A DNA stretch of 46,284 nt from a virus. This document shows, one piece after another, positions 31,814-41,976 of this stretch. How positions within the stretch are numbered: the stretch's first letter is position 1; each line of letters begins with the position of its first letter. The stretch covers positions 1 through 46,284 of IMG/VR virus record IMGVR_UViG_3300043411_001121. The stretch is one strand, 5' to 3'. The translations under genes were made by a program, and so were the position numbers. The notes below the pieces were generated by a model, which saw nothing but the letters and a program-made list of their open reading frames with translations, did no database searches and was not told the origin of the DNA.

Positions 31814-32751
31814 CGCTACCTTCTTCGATTGCGCAAGAAGCGCAAAAGTTATCCACAGACAAATTAGTTAGACTCTATTCTATTGACGCTACTGCGTTAG
31901 GCGGAGGCATATTTAATTTTGTCAGCTCAATTGACGATTCTATCGCTATTGACAATATTGACTTTGTCGATACTTTAGTCACAGTGACTACGATTAACGC
32001 GCATCTATTAGATACCGGCAATGCTGTGCGGATTTCTAATGCATCACCGGAACTATTTAATGGCGATTTCACAGCTACGGTTATTGATGCGCATACATTC
32101 ACGTATAACCTCACGTCGATTCCTCCCGTTGCCGCTTCTGGCGCGTACCTAATCGCAACACGGCTCGCCAGTTTAACTAAGTTTGGTGGCGTAACGTACA
32201 CACCGATTAACATTGAGGTATCCGGTTTCGAGTGGAACGGCCAAGGTTCGCAACCGAACCCGACACTATTAATTTCGAACGTAAATAAAGTACTAATTTC
32301 CTCGATTATTACACTTAAGAATCTGGTAGGCGCGAAATTTACACGCACACGCACATTTAGGAAACATTTAGATGATGGTGACGATCCTGACGGCGATATG
32401 TTCTTCCCTCGCGATATCTATCGCGTACACCGTAAAGTGAAGCAAAACAAAATATTCTGTGAATTCGAACTGGCGACGGCGGTAGATCAAGAAGGTATTC
32501 AAATACCTGGGCGCACGTGCTTGAAGCGCACGTGTACGCAACGATATCGAATATGGGATGCGCAATTGAATAGTTTCGATTACACGAATGCCACGTGTCC
32601 GTACACCGGCGGGAGCCTATTCAATCAGAATAATCAAGCAGTTTCCGATGCGGCACTCGATCGCTGTTCAAAGCAGCTTTCCGGCTGTATCCTACGTTTC
32701 GGTACAGCACCGCTACCCACAACAGCAATACCAGGTATAGGAGGCCAATAA
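31810..32751 (+). CDS. Minor tail protein L-like, probable iron-sulphur protein
   Basis: A 313-residue protein in the lambda M-L-K-I-J order. The C-terminal third carries five or more cysteines (RTCLKRTCTQRYRIWD, ATCPYTGGSL, DRCSKQLSGCILRFG), consistent with the iron-sulphur cluster known in gpL-like proteins. An insertion near residues 55-115 (TVTTINAHLLDTGNAVRISN and FTYNLTSIPPVAASGAYLIA) is a beta sandwich-like module found in other phage tail proteins. Confidence 0.8.
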   Translation: MTLPSSIAQEAQKLSTDKLVRLYSIDATALGGGIFNFVSSIDDSIAIDNIDFVDTLVTVTTINAHLLDTGNAVRISNASPELFNGDFTATVIDAHTFTYNLTSIPPVAASGAYLIATRLASLTKFGGVTYTPINIEVSGFEWNGQGSQPNPTLLISNVNKVLISSIITLKNLVGAKFTRTRTFRKHLDDGDDPDGDMFFPRDIYRVHRKVKQNKIFCEFELATAVDQEGIQIPGRTCLKRTCTQRYRIWDAQLNSFDYTNATCPYTGGSLFNQNNQAVSDAALDRCSKQLSGCILRFGTAPLPTTAIPGIGGQ

Positions 32752-33483
32752 ATGTTTGATCGTTCAATTATCGATGCGGCTAAAGCGCACGCCTTAGCCG
32801 AGTTCCCGAAAGAGGCATGCGGGGTAATTGTGGGTAACGTTTACTTACCCTGTGAAAACATAGCCGACGATCCAACCGCAACATTCTTGATTCAAAGTAG
32901 TTTAGTTGAAGCGTATATAATTAGCGAGCAATTACAGGGAGTTATCCACAGCCATCCGTTTGCTAAGCTAACCGAATTGAGTTCGCCAAGCGCAACCGAC
33001 ATAACCGGTCAAATGAATACGGGCGTACCTTGGGGCATTGTTGACACCGACGGTAGTTTTGCCCGTGACCCTTATTGGTTTGGCGATCCGCTTTTAGACG
33101 AGCCGCTTATCGGTACCGAATTTCACCATGGCGTTCGCGATTGTTATGTTGCCGTGCGTAAATGGTTTTGGCAAAAACGCGGTATAAAATTAACAGATAT
33201 TCCGCGCGACGATAAGTGGTGGGTCAATTCGCCTAGTTTATACGTTGAACATTTTGAGCGTTGCGGCTTCCAGCGTATCTCGTTACGTGATATCCAGGAC
33301 GGTGACTGTCTACTCGGAAAAGTTAACGCGAAAGTTGTTAATCACGCCGCTGTTTATTTGAGCAACGAATTAGATGGTCTAGGTACGCTTTACCATCATT
33401 TGCCCGGAAGATTATCGCGTCGAGAATCAGCAGCGCCATGGCTAAGTCGCGCAGACATGATAGTGAGGTATAATGCTAACTAA
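32752..33483 (+). CDS. Tail tip protease/amidase K-like (JAB plus NlpC/P60)
   Basis: Two catalytic domains are visible. The first has JAB/JAMM motifs: H66-x-H68 (VIHSHPF) and S80-x2-D83. The second is NlpC/P60-like: Cys131 in GVRDCYVAVRKWFW, His198 in NHAAVYL, and YHHLPGRLS. In lambda, gpK processes or assembles the tail tip and may cut cell wall during entry. It overlaps the I-like gene by 11 bases. Confidence 0.85.
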   Translation: MFDRSIIDAAKAHALAEFPKEACGVIVGNVYLPCENIADDPTATFLIQSSLVEAYIISEQLQGVIHSHPFAKLTELSSPSATDITGQMNTGVPWGIVDTDGSFARDPYWFGDPLLDEPLIGTEFHHGVRDCYVAVRKWFWQKRGIKLTDIPRDDKWWVNSPSLYVEHFERCGFQRISLRDIQDGDCLLGKVNAKVVNHAAVYLSNELDGLGTLYHHLPGRLSRRESAAPWLSRADMIVRYNAN

Positions 33484-34114
33484 CGTTCATTTATACGGTT
33501 CACTTGCTGAAAAATATGGCAGTTCCCACAAGTTCGATATTGTTAACGCGCCGCAAGCCGTCCGCGCCCTGTCTGTAGGTTATAAGGGCTTCGAACGCGA
33601 TTTCGTCGAAGGCGAATATCATATTAAGATCGGTAACCATTATATTGGCGAAGATGCGTTACGCCTACGTTTGGGCGCCGGTCGCGATGTACATGTCATC
33701 CCTGTTATTCATGGCGGTAAACGTAGCGGTGGTCTAAAGGCGATTGCCGGTATAGCGATTCTTGCAGTAGCCACGGGTGGCGCAGCAGCCGCAATAGGCC
33801 CGTTTGCTGCGGGAGCCTCCGGGTTCTCGGCCACAGCGTTTAGTGTAGGCGGTTTTGCCGTTAGTTACGGTTCACTAGCCTCTACCGGTCTGTCCATGCT
33901 TCTTGGTGGTTTATCCGGACTTTTAACGCCCGTGCCGAAATCAGGTGACTATAACAACAGAAACCCGGTTGACCAGCAAGCGTCGTTCCTGTTTAATGGC
34001 GCTACTAATCGATCTGCCGAAGGTACGGCAATACCGCTTGTTTACGGCAGGCATAAATGCGGAAGTGTCGTAGCCAGCGCCGGTATGGTCGTCGAACAAT
34101 TATTGAGTCAATAA
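33473..34114 (+). CDS. Tail tip assembly protein I-like
   Basis: A 213-residue protein. It begins MLTNVHLYGSLAEKYG, then has the ubiquitin-like DIVNAPQAVRALSVG. A central hydrophobic Gly/Ala region (LKAIAGIAILAVATGGAAA) follows, then EGTAIPLVYGRHKCGS, the gpI C-terminal signature. It probably helps gpK-like and gpJ-like proteins assemble. Confidence 0.82.
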   Translation: MLTNVHLYGSLAEKYGSSHKFDIVNAPQAVRALSVGYKGFERDFVEGEYHIKIGNHYIGEDALRLRLGAGRDVHVIPVIHGGKRSGGLKAIAGIAILAVATGGAAAAIGPFAAGASGFSATAFSVGGFAVSYGSLASTGLSMLLGGLSGLLTPVPKSGDYNNRNPVDQQASFLFNGATNRSAEGTAIPLVYGRHKCGSVVASAGMVVEQLLSQ

Positions 34115-34117
34115 ACC

Positions 34118-37100
34118 ATGATCGAAAACAACATCATGCATAGGGTTATTCAGGGAGCAAAGGGCGGCGGCAAGGGCGGCGGCGGCACGCAACGCGCCGC
34201 GCTGGAAGCGCCTAATACGTTACAAAGTAAGGCGACGCTACGCGTTGTTGAAATACTGTCAGAGGGCGAAATCTTAGGCTTGGTTGATGGCGCTAAATCA
34301 ATCACGTTCGATGGTACACCGCTACAGAGTAGCGACGGTACATATAACTTCAATGGTATAAACTATCAATTACGCACAGGTACGCCAGACCAGGCGCACA
34401 TCGAGGGTTTTACTGCGGTTGAAAGCGAAGTTACCGTCGGTACGCAAGTTATGGCGACAGCGCCTATCGTGCGCACTATAACCGATTCAGACGTTGACGC
34501 TGTGCGGGTAACATTACGGTTTAACGGGTTAAGTGAGCAAGACAAAACTAACGGTGATTTGAATGGCAGTCAGGTCGTTTACACTATTGAATATCAACCG
34601 AATGGCGGTTCCTATATTATGGCCGTTGACCAAGACCAGGGAATTGTCACGGGCAAAACAACATCGACGTACGAATTGCAGCGACGTATTAATCTGACCG
34701 GCGCTGCTCCCTGGAATATCCGCGTAACGCGCATAACGCCGGATAATGAAGCCGTGAACATCGTTAATGATATGTTCTGGTCTTCGTACACGCTCGTCCT
34801 TGACCATAAACTCATTTATCCCGACTGCGCTATAATCGGGCATGAAGTCGATAGCTCTCTTTTCGGCGCGAACGTACCACAGCGTGCGTATGAAATATAC
34901 GGAATAGTAGTACAGGTTCCGTCAAACTATACACCCTCGACACGCGCCTATGACGGCGTATGGGATGGCACATTCCAACGGCAATGGTCAGATAATCCAG
35001 TGTGGGTATTGTACGATATGCTATCCAATAAACGGTACGGGTTAGGTAACTATATCGATGTTGACGAGGTCGATAAGTACGGACTGTACGAAATAGCTCA
35101 ATATTGTGATGGTCTGGTCGATGATGGGCAAGGAGGATTAGAGCCGCGCTTCACCTGTAATATTGTTGTCGAGAAACAAGACGACGCGTTAAAAGTACTT
35201 CAACTAGTCGCATCCGCTTTCCGTGGTATGCTCTATTGGGGCGCACAGGGCGATTCTGGTATCATTACCGCAGTTAACGACGCTCCCGCTGACGCAATCA
35301 AAATATTTACACCAGCCAACGTCAAAGATGGTTTATTTACCTACAGTTCGTCAGCGTCTACGGCAAGGCACAGTGCTATCTATGTAACGTGGAATGATCC
35401 CGATAATGGATATGAACCGGCTATTGAAGTTGTTGAAAGTCCGTCAATATCGGATATTCGCTTGTACCGAACGGATGGTGTTGTCGCCCTCGGCTGTACA
35501 TCACGTGGCCAGGCGCATCGCTTCGGTAAATGGATATTGGATAAAGAAGAATACGGCGATGAAACCGTTAGCTTTTCGGTTGGTTTAGCTGACGCTGATT
35601 TACGCCCCGGCCACGTTGTGAAAATTGCCGATCCAGCCTATTCTGATGTTCGCGCCGGTGGCCGTATTATTTCCGCCACTACCGATCAAGTAACGCTTGA
35701 CGCGCCGTTTGAAATTGAGGCTGGCGAACTTTACACTATCGACGTTATTTTACCTGACGGCTCGTTAGCAGAAGCAACCATCGCGAACACGCCCGGAACA
35801 TATACCGTCATGGATTTCGACGATTCGCTACCACAAGTACCAGCCGCACTCACCATGTGGGCAATAACTTCGACAAGCCTGGCTCCTCGTCAATTTAGAG
35901 TGGTTGGCGTTAAAGAAGTAACCCCTATCGAATTTGAAGTCGCAGCTGTGTTACATGATCCGAACCAGTATGCTCGCGTTGAGCGTGATATTACGCTCAC
36001 GTCGACACCGTTTAGTAAATTAGTTTCTGGCGTACCCACAGTACCAAGTAATATGACTTTCTTTGAGTTTCTCGTGAGTAGCGGTGCGCTTGTTCGCTCG
36101 GCGGTAACGGTATCGTGGCGTGCTTCGACAGATTCACGCGTGGTTCGTTACGAATTAGAAGCGATGCGGCCAGGCGGCTCAAACAACTATGAGATAGTTA
36201 AATCCACTAACGGTTTAACGCATACCATTGAAGGAACGATTGATGGTACGTGGAGCTTTAGGCTACGCGCGTTTGATGCGTTAAACACACCGAGTAGCTA
36301 CGTTTACGCGACGAACGTTTCACTGGTTATTAACGGTACACCTCCTGACGATGTCGAGGATTTCGCTATTACGAATTTAACCGACACGTCAATTTTAACG
36401 TGGAGTCCGGTAACCAATAAGAATATAAGCCATTATGAACTACGTTATTCGAGCTTGTTGGTCGGCGCAGCATGGAATAGCTCAATCGTCGTTTCAGAGC
36501 GCATCGCCAAAGACCTCACGACGACGACAATAGCGAGCCGCACCGGATCATTCCTAATCAAAGCAGTAACATTACCCACAAATTCGCATCCGATGGGCGT
36601 TTACAGCCGTGACCCGTCGATTATAAGTACCGATGTTGATTTCTTGCGGTCTTTCGATTTTGTGCAAGACGTAGTTGAAAACCCAACTTTCAGCGGTAAT
36701 AAGACCGATGTTGTTGTTAATGCCGGGAATCTAGAACTTGACGTTTCCGCGCCTGACGTGCACATTGCGTTCGGCGTTTATGAGCACGATACCATCGTCG
36801 ATCTAACCGATGTGTATAATTGTCGTGTTACACCGCATATAGTCGTGGCTGGAAACTTGACGACGAACCTGGTCGATGACTGGGCTAACGTCGATTTAAT
36901 CACTAATGTCGATGGCGGCTCCGACGGACAATGGGCGGTAACAACCCAAATATCGACAACGAAAGATGATCCGGGTGGTTCGCCTGTTTGGTCTGATTAT
37001 ACGAATTTAGACGTTGGTGACGTCAACACGCGTGCGATGAAATTCAGAACATTGCTCTATTCGTATTACGCACCAGTAACACCTTCGATCGAAGAACTTT

Positions 37101-37378
37101 CGATATCGATTCACATGCCTGGCTTTATTCAATCAGGTGAGGATTTAGTTTCTGACGATTCTGCCGATACCATTGTTACATTCCCTTCGGTATTTAGATC
37201 AACGCGTCCAGCGGTCGTTATAACTCCACAGGGGATGGCAACAGGCGACTATGTTGACCTTGATCCAGCCGACATAAATGAGACTGGCTTTACCTTCAAC
37301 ATTCGTGATAATATGGGCGCACGCGTGGAGCGCACATTTGATTATCACGTCAAAGGGTTTGGCGTTCTAATTACATAG
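34118..37378 (+). CDS. Host specificity/tail tip protein J-like, 1086 aa
   Basis: It starts at ATG 34118 (ATG 34136 possible). A basic Gly-rich start (GAKGGGKGGGGTQRAALEAP) leads into ATLRVVEILSEGEILGLVDG, the gpJ N-terminal motif. The middle contains YDMLSNKRYGLGNYIDVD and FRGMLYWGAQGDSG, also typical. Residues ~650-820 look like fibronectin type III domains. It is the central tip hub and first receptor contact. Confidence 0.88.
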   Translation: MIENNIMHRVIQGAKGGGKGGGGTQRAALEAPNTLQSKATLRVVEILSEGEILGLVDGAKSITFDGTPLQSSDGTYNFNGINYQLRTGTPDQAHIEGFTAVESEVTVGTQVMATAPIVRTITDSDVDAVRVTLRFNGLSEQDKTNGDLNGSQVVYTIEYQPNGGSYIMAVDQDQGIVTGKTTSTYELQRRINLTGAAPWNIRVTRITPDNEAVNIVNDMFWSSYTLVLDHKLIYPDCAIIGHEVDSSLFGANVPQRAYEIYGIVVQVPSNYTPSTRAYDGVWDGTFQRQWSDNPVWVLYDMLSNKRYGLGNYIDVDEVDKYGLYEIAQYCDGLVDDGQGGLEPRFTCNIVVEKQDDALKVLQLVASAFRGMLYWGAQGDSGIITAVNDAPADAIKIFTPANVKDGLFTYSSSASTARHSAIYVTWNDPDNGYEPAIEVVESPSISDIRLYRTDGVVALGCTSRGQAHRFGKWILDKEEYGDETVSFSVGLADADLRPGHVVKIADPAYSDVRAGGRIISATTDQVTLDAPFEIEAGELYTIDVILPDGSLAEATIANTPGTYTVMDFDDSLPQVPAALTMWAITSTSLAPRQFRVVGVKEVTPIEFEVAAVLHDPNQYARVERDITLTSTPFSKLVSGVPTVPSNMTFFEFLVSSGALVRSAVTVSWRASTDSRVVRYELEAMRPGGSNNYEIVKSTNGLTHTIEGTIDGTWSFRLRAFDALNTPSSYVYATNVSLVINGTPPDDVEDFAITNLTDTSILTWSPVTNKNISHYELRYSSLLVGAAWNSSIVVSERIAKDLTTTTIASRTGSFLIKAVTLPTNSHPMGVYSRDPSIISTDVDFLRSFDFVQDVVENPTFSGNKTDVVVNAGNLELDVSAPDVHIAFGVYEHDTIVDLTDVYNCRVTPHIVVAGNLTTNLVDDWANVDLITNVDGGSDGQWAVTTQISTTKDDPGGSPVWSDYTNLDVGDVNTRAMKFRTLLYSYYAPVTPSIEELSISIHMPGFIQSGEDLVSDDSADTIVTFPSVFRSTRPAVVITPQGMATGDYVDLDPADINETGFTFNIRDNMGARVERTFDYHVKGFGVLIT

Positions 37379-37387
37379 GAAATTAAG

Positions 37388-38896
37388 ATGGTACAATCAA
37401 CCGATATTACGCTTTCGCCGGGAATCAGCGGCACCGAAGAACGCACCGAGTTAAACGACATTTTGGCGGCCATTTTATCGAATCATTCGGGCGCATCACG
37501 TCCAGGCTATTTGACCGATCCAGGCTACTGGACAAAAGAAGTAAGCGGTACGGTCTATGAGAGTTATTTCTTTGATGGCACTGACGACATTCTAATCGGT
37601 ACGCTTAACACGAGCGCTAACACGTTTGTGGCCGCTGGTCAACTCGGTACATTTGGCAGTATTGTTGCGTCCAAGACTGGCTCATTTTCTGCGTCAATTA
37701 CCGACTTCGGTACGCTTTTCTCCTGTAATGCAACCAGCGGTAATATCACGGCCACAATAGGTGCAACTGCCGATTTAGGTACGACATGGTTTGCGATTTA
37801 TCAGAAAACTGACGCATCGGCCAACACAATAACAATCGATCCAGATAGCGCAGATACAATTAATGGCGCAACAACCATAACGTTAAGCAATCAAGACGAC
37901 GCGATCATCGTTATTAAAGCGACATCCTCGACATTTGTGGGCATATACTGTCCTGGTGTTGGTGACTTAGCGAGACTTTCGACTGTTTTTAATTACATTA
38001 CTTCGCTGACAGGGCTAACCGCACCTGACAAGGCTGACTTATTTGCGCTATACGATACGAGCGCCGGCGCTGGCCGGAAAATCACGGTAGAAGACTTATT
38101 TAAAGTCATAAATACGTTTACTGCGGATACGTCACCCGATGGCGCGACGGACTATATCCAAACTTACGATAACTCGGCCACAAGCGCGAAAAGAGTTTTA
38201 TTAAATAATCTGTTTAAGATAATAAATACCCTATCTGTGATTGCGCCTGATACAGCTAACGATTATATACCTTTTTACGACGTATCTGGTGCTGTCGCAG
38301 GTAAATGTTTGCTATCGGCGATATTACCGTCGGCTGTCGTAACTCCGACAATTCAGGTATTCGCGACACCGGGCGCGGGTACGTGGAATAGACCGAGCGG
38401 TTGCAAGAAGATTAAGGTAACAAATGCGGCGGCTGGCGGCGGCAGCAGAGCGGGCGGCGGCGGCGCTGCCGGTGACGGAGGTGATACAAATTTTGGCGCA
38501 CATTGCTCGGCGACAGGCGGAAAAGCGGGTACAATAAGCGGAGGTGGTTTGGGTGGCGAGGGTATAGACGGTGATTTAAATATTAATGGAAGTGACGGCG
38601 GCCAACATAAAACAGACGGTACGAATCAGCGCGGGATAGCGCTTGGCGGTAGCTCATTTTTAGCAGGAAGTTCCACGCAGACAGGTAAAGACAATGGCGG
38701 TGGTGCCGGTATACCGAGTATTAGTGGATCAAGTGGTGCGGGTTACGCTGGCGGCGGTGGTGGCACATCAATAAAATATATCGACGTAACCGCAATAAGT
38801 AGCGTTAGTTTAGTCGTAGGCGCGGGTGGTACCGCTGGCGGAACTGGTTATGTAGGCGGCGCTGGCGTAATTATCGTAGAAGAATACTACGCTTAA
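37388..38896 (+). CDS. Tail fibre with Gly-rich receptor-binding end, 502 aa
   Basis: The N-terminal ~320 residues are beta-rich, with two repeats ending in AKRVLLNNLFKII and AGRKITVEDLFKVI. From about residue 325 the segment TPGAGTWNRPSGCKKIKV opens a Gly-dominated domain (AAAGGGSRAGGGGAAGDGG, SGAGYAGGGGGTS) that ends YVGGAGVIIVEEYYA. Such polyglycine sandwiches occur in adhesins of Gram-negative phages and vary in loops that choose the receptor. Its end overlaps the polymerase stop on the other strand by four bases. Confidence 0.82.
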   Translation: MVQSTDITLSPGISGTEERTELNDILAAILSNHSGASRPGYLTDPGYWTKEVSGTVYESYFFDGTDDILIGTLNTSANTFVAAGQLGTFGSIVASKTGSFSASITDFGTLFSCNATSGNITATIGATADLGTTWFAIYQKTDASANTITIDPDSADTINGATTITLSNQDDAIIVIKATSSTFVGIYCPGVGDLARLSTVFNYITSLTGLTAPDKADLFALYDTSAGAGRKITVEDLFKVINTFTADTSPDGATDYIQTYDNSATSAKRVLLNNLFKIINTLSVIAPDTANDYIPFYDVSGAVAGKCLLSAILPSAVVTPTIQVFATPGAGTWNRPSGCKKIKVTNAAAGGGSRAGGGGAAGDGGDTNFGAHCSATGGKAGTISGGGLGGEGIDGDLNINGSDGGQHKTDGTNQRGIALGGSSFLAGSSTQTGKDNGGGAGIPSISGSSGAGYAGGGGGTSIKYIDVTAISSVSLVVGAGGTAGGTGYVGGAGVIIVEEYYA

Positions 38897-40875
38897 TCAA
38901 TGGAACCCCAATTCGGGCCACGACCAGAATCGACAAGAACAGGAACACGTAACGGAATCGCATTCTCCAATACATAACGCATGTATCGATACGCTTCTCT
39001 TTGTGGAGGCGAATCGTCAATAACACTAAAACCGAGTTCGTCATGCACCTGTAGTTTAGGTACACCGATAACATCGAATACACCTTCACTCGCGCAACGC
39101 TGCATACCGCGTTTTATCATATCCGCCGCGCTTCCTTGCAGCTTACGATTGATCGCCTTGTGGGTATTTGCGCGAATAATATCAACACCGTAATTTTGCA
39201 CGGCACTTGCGTAGGGTAAAGCATACGCTCTTTGTTCATAATTTATTTGACGTGGTTCCCACAGTGTAAATCGACTTCTGCGGCCAAGTATCGTTTCAAT
39301 AAAGCCGCTCAATTGCGCTTCGTTCGCCGCCGCGTCCATTGTCGCTTTAACGTAGGGGTTGCCGGTGTGATACGCTTTAAATACTTCTTTCGCGACGACT
39401 TTAGCGATGCCGATTTGTCGGGCGAGTTTCGGTTCACCCATGCCGTATAGCAAACCAAAATTGATATTTTTTATGGGTTTACGTTCAATGACAATGTTGG
39501 TTATCATTTTCACCAGCTCTTGCGTCATGACGTGATAATCTGTTGTAGGATCGCTATTATAGCGTAAACGCCCTTCGTCCGAACCGGCACCAACCGCGAA
39601 ATGCATGAGGAAACGATATTCGATTTGTGAGTAGTCGTTTTTTTCCCAAGCCGTATGGCCGTCGTCAGGAATGAATAGTTTTCTAACTTTCTTACCGAGT
39701 GCGCTGCGCACGGGGATATTCTGTAAGTTAGGATCGGATGATGCAAAACGGCCAGAGCGTGTACCTCCGATATCGTTGCGCAGAGGGTGAAACTGGCAGT
39801 GCACACGTCCATTAATATTTCGTTCGAGTAAATAGGCGCGAACGAAAGTATTACGTATTTTCATCGATTCGCGAATTTCGCGGATAATATCGGCAATAGG
39901 ATGTTCAACCAATTTCAGGAAATCTTTCGTAAAGCTCGGCGCACCTTTTGAAGTTCTTCTGTATTCAATCCCCGCAGCGTCGAATACTTTAGCTAAGTCA
40001 GTACCACTATCTACATTAGCGTGAACACCTGTTTGTTCGTACAGAAGCTGGTTAAGACGTTTAATCTCAATATCTAATTCAGCGTAAAGCTGTTCGGCGG
40101 CGGGAATATCAATGTTTACACCAGTTAAGCGCATTCGCGTGAGCAATGGAATCGAATCGCATTCCATACGATAAACATCGAGTAAATTTTCTTCGGCCAT
40201 CAATTTAAATTGCTTCTCGATGATCTTTAGTGGTAAATCCGCGTCAGTTTCACCATAAGGCCCGACTAGACGCGGCGATGTTCGATATAGGTTAGCGCGT
40301 TGACTTCCATTCACAGCGCCGCCGTACGCTTCTGCTAGCCATTGATAGAGTGTACCGCTGTCTTTCCCGGTGCCTACATACTTTTCGCCGAGATAATCGA
40401 GTGCGACTTGCCCTTCTTCATGCAGCAATGCCTCGGCATATTGCACGTCATGCAGTTCGCCTTGAACGAAGATGTTTTCGGAAGTTAACCAGCCAATATC
40501 GTACAGAAGATTCGCGCCGACTTTAGCTATATGTGGGGTTTCTAGCTGCGTTTTTAACCAGGCGAAACATGTGACTGGGTCAAGGTTATATTCTGGTTCT
40601 AATTCATGCCGAACAGGAAAATACCACTTGCCGCAATTTCCTTGCGCATCTTTGGCGGCTAAAGAGAAACCGATAATATGGCCTTTACCTCGCGCCCAAC
40701 CAGGGCCATGCTCAAAGTCGGTTTCTTTCGTTTCGGTATCGAGCGAAATAACGATTGCACTACTGAGATCAGGGAACGACGCGGGCGGGAGCCAACTGGT
40801 TTCGGGAATCGGAGGCGGAACGCGGAGCGCTGCGCGTTTCTTGAATTCACCTAAATCTTCGTCATCAAAAAACAT
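38893..40875 (-). CDS. DNA polymerase family A with 3'-5' exonuclease
   Basis: A 660-residue enzyme, last gene of the leftward operon. Exonuclease residues are intact: D46/E48 (SLDTETK), D126 (NLLYDIGW) and Y207-x3-D211. Polymerase motif A is DYSQIEYR at 414-421 and motif C VHDE at 610-613. The O-helix is R465-x3-K469-x3-F473-x3-Y477-G. F473 equals E. coli Pol I F762, the residue that sets sugar discrimination and that tends to be Leu in temperate phages. No 5'-3' exonuclease domain is fused. AAAGGAT precedes the ATG. Confidence 0.93.
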   Translation of the reverse strand: MFFDDEDLGEFKKRAALRVPPPIPETSWLPPASFPDLSSAIVISLDTETKETDFEHGPGWARGKGHIIGFSLAAKDAQGNCGKWYFPVRHELEPEYNLDPVTCFAWLKTQLETPHIAKVGANLLYDIGWLTSENIFVQGELHDVQYAEALLHEEGQVALDYLGEKYVGTGKDSGTLYQWLAEAYGGAVNGSQRANLYRTSPRLVGPYGETDADLPLKIIEKQFKLMAEENLLDVYRMECDSIPLLTRMRLTGVNIDIPAAEQLYAELDIEIKRLNQLLYEQTGVHANVDSGTDLAKVFDAAGIEYRRTSKGAPSFTKDFLKLVEHPIADIIREIRESMKIRNTFVRAYLLERNINGRVHCQFHPLRNDIGGTRSGRFASSDPNLQNIPVRSALGKKVRKLFIPDDGHTAWEKNDYSQIEYRFLMHFAVGAGSDEGRLRYNSDPTTDYHVMTQELVKMITNIVIERKPIKNINFGLLYGMGEPKLARQIGIAKVVAKEVFKAYHTGNPYVKATMDAAANEAQLSGFIETILGRRSRFTLWEPRQINYEQRAYALPYASAVQNYGVDIIRANTHKAINRKLQGSAADMIKRGMQRCASEGVFDVIGVPKLQVHDELGFSVIDDSPPQREAYRYMRYVLENAIPLRVPVLVDSGRGPNWGSID

Positions 40876-40881
40876 TTAAGG

Positions 40882-41856
40882 TTAATCCTTTATTTGCGCT
40901 AAAGCACCACGAATATTTTCGCCATAAAAATACGATACACCGTTGTGACCTACGAAGTCAATTGTTTTTATTAGTTCTTCGAGTAGCGTTAAGTGTTTTA
41001 AGTTCAATGTTATGTTCGCTACTAGATCAGATACGGCATAATTAGCACCAATATTATCTTGTTCGTGTGTTTTAACTATACCGTTACGTAAATAAATACG
41101 TCCCTCTTGCGCGAAATCTGCTATTGTGTTTATCCCTTCAAAGAAATCTTTGGGTATGTCGTGCGGTCTGTGCGGTTTGGCCATTATACTATCTATATCC
41201 GGCCATTTTTCCGTGTACAGTTGCGTCTTTAGCCAACTGTTATCCTCAAAGTATACGGTGAAGCTGGTGTCTGAAAATCCAAATTGTGTTAAATTCTTCG
41301 TTATCTTGCTTAACGCGTTGATGAATACTTTTGGCAGTAAAAGCTTAGGTGGGAGGTCAATACCGTGCCAGTACTCGACCAATACAACGCCGTTGGTCGC
41401 AATCATCGTGCCAGAACGCACCATCGCAGATGCCATAATAACGCGTAAGCTGTTTTCGGTAATAAACGGCGAGAGTAGCGTCAAGCCGGTGCGCAAGCGA
41501 TTATCTAACATACCCACAGGTGGGTCGGGGTAGATGCCGGGCAAAACAGCATCGGGCATACACGGTACGTTCGCCATGAATTTACCCGCACGAATACACA
41601 ATTGCCCTTGATTCGGCTTGGTAATCGACAATGCCCCAGGCGCTTTTTTCAACGCAGACACCAAAGTCAAGGTATGTGGGCAAGCCTGTAAATCTTCGTC
41701 AATAATATGTCCAGCGGCTAGAATACCGTCAAAGGCGATGGCTGTGTTGTTTTGTAACATTACGTGTGTTTGATACGGCGCTCCTTTGTCTTTTTGCGCT
41801 AGCGCAATAAACGATAGCGCTTTCAGTAGACTTGATTCTAATTTTTTCTTAGACAT
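40882..41856 (-). CDS. Beta-clamp-like DNA sliding clamp
   Basis: A 324-residue protein (start ATG 41856; ATG 41871 also possible). Three successive alpha/beta parts can be followed: QNNTAIAFDGILAAGHIID, SAMVRSGTMIATNGVVLVEY and GRIYLRNGIVKTHEQDNIG. The size and repeated fold pattern fit bacterial DnaN-type clamps, although the sequence is remote. Adjacent to polymerase A, it probably raises processivity. It overlaps the tiny zinc-ribbon gene. Confidence 0.7.
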   Translation of the reverse strand: MSKKKLESSLLKALSFIALAQKDKGAPYQTHVMLQNNTAIAFDGILAAGHIIDEDLQACPHTLTLVSALKKAPGALSITKPNQGQLCIRAGKFMANVPCMPDAVLPGIYPDPPVGMLDNRLRTGLTLLSPFITENSLRVIMASAMVRSGTMIATNGVVLVEYWHGIDLPPKLLLPKVFINALSKITKNLTQFGFSDTSFTVYFEDNSWLKTQLYTEKWPDIDSIMAKPHRPHDIPKDFFEGINTIADFAQEGRIYLRNGIVKTHEQDNIGANYAVSDLVANITLNLKHLTLLEELIKTIDFVGHNGVSYFYGENIRGALAQIKD

Positions 41857-41963
41857 ACAGTGCACTGCCATTCATTGTTTATCAATACGATAGAACCCGT
41901 ACACGGTGATTCGTCGCATGGGAAACTTTGTTCTTTATCTTCGGGTATTGATTCGGGTGTCAT
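41838..41963 (-). CDS. Tiny zinc-ribbon-like protein, 41 aa
   Basis: A good AAGGAG site lies six to seven bases before the ATG at 41963. The 41 residues contain Cys16-x4-Cys21 and Cys34-x2-Cys37 (PCDESPC and WQCTVC), a plausible zinc ribbon. The last 19 bases overlap the clamp start. The gene is short but well placed in the operon. It may help the clamp or polymerase, or only couple translation. Confidence 0.6.
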   Translation of the reverse strand: MTPESIPEDKEQSFPCDESPCTGSIVLINNEWQCTVCLRKN

Positions 41964-41976
41964 ATTACGCTCCTTG

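Noticed and set aside
38893-38896. Bidirectional terminator at the convergent fibre/polymerase ends
   Set aside because: The genes overlap by four bases and no stem-loop with T-runs is evident there.
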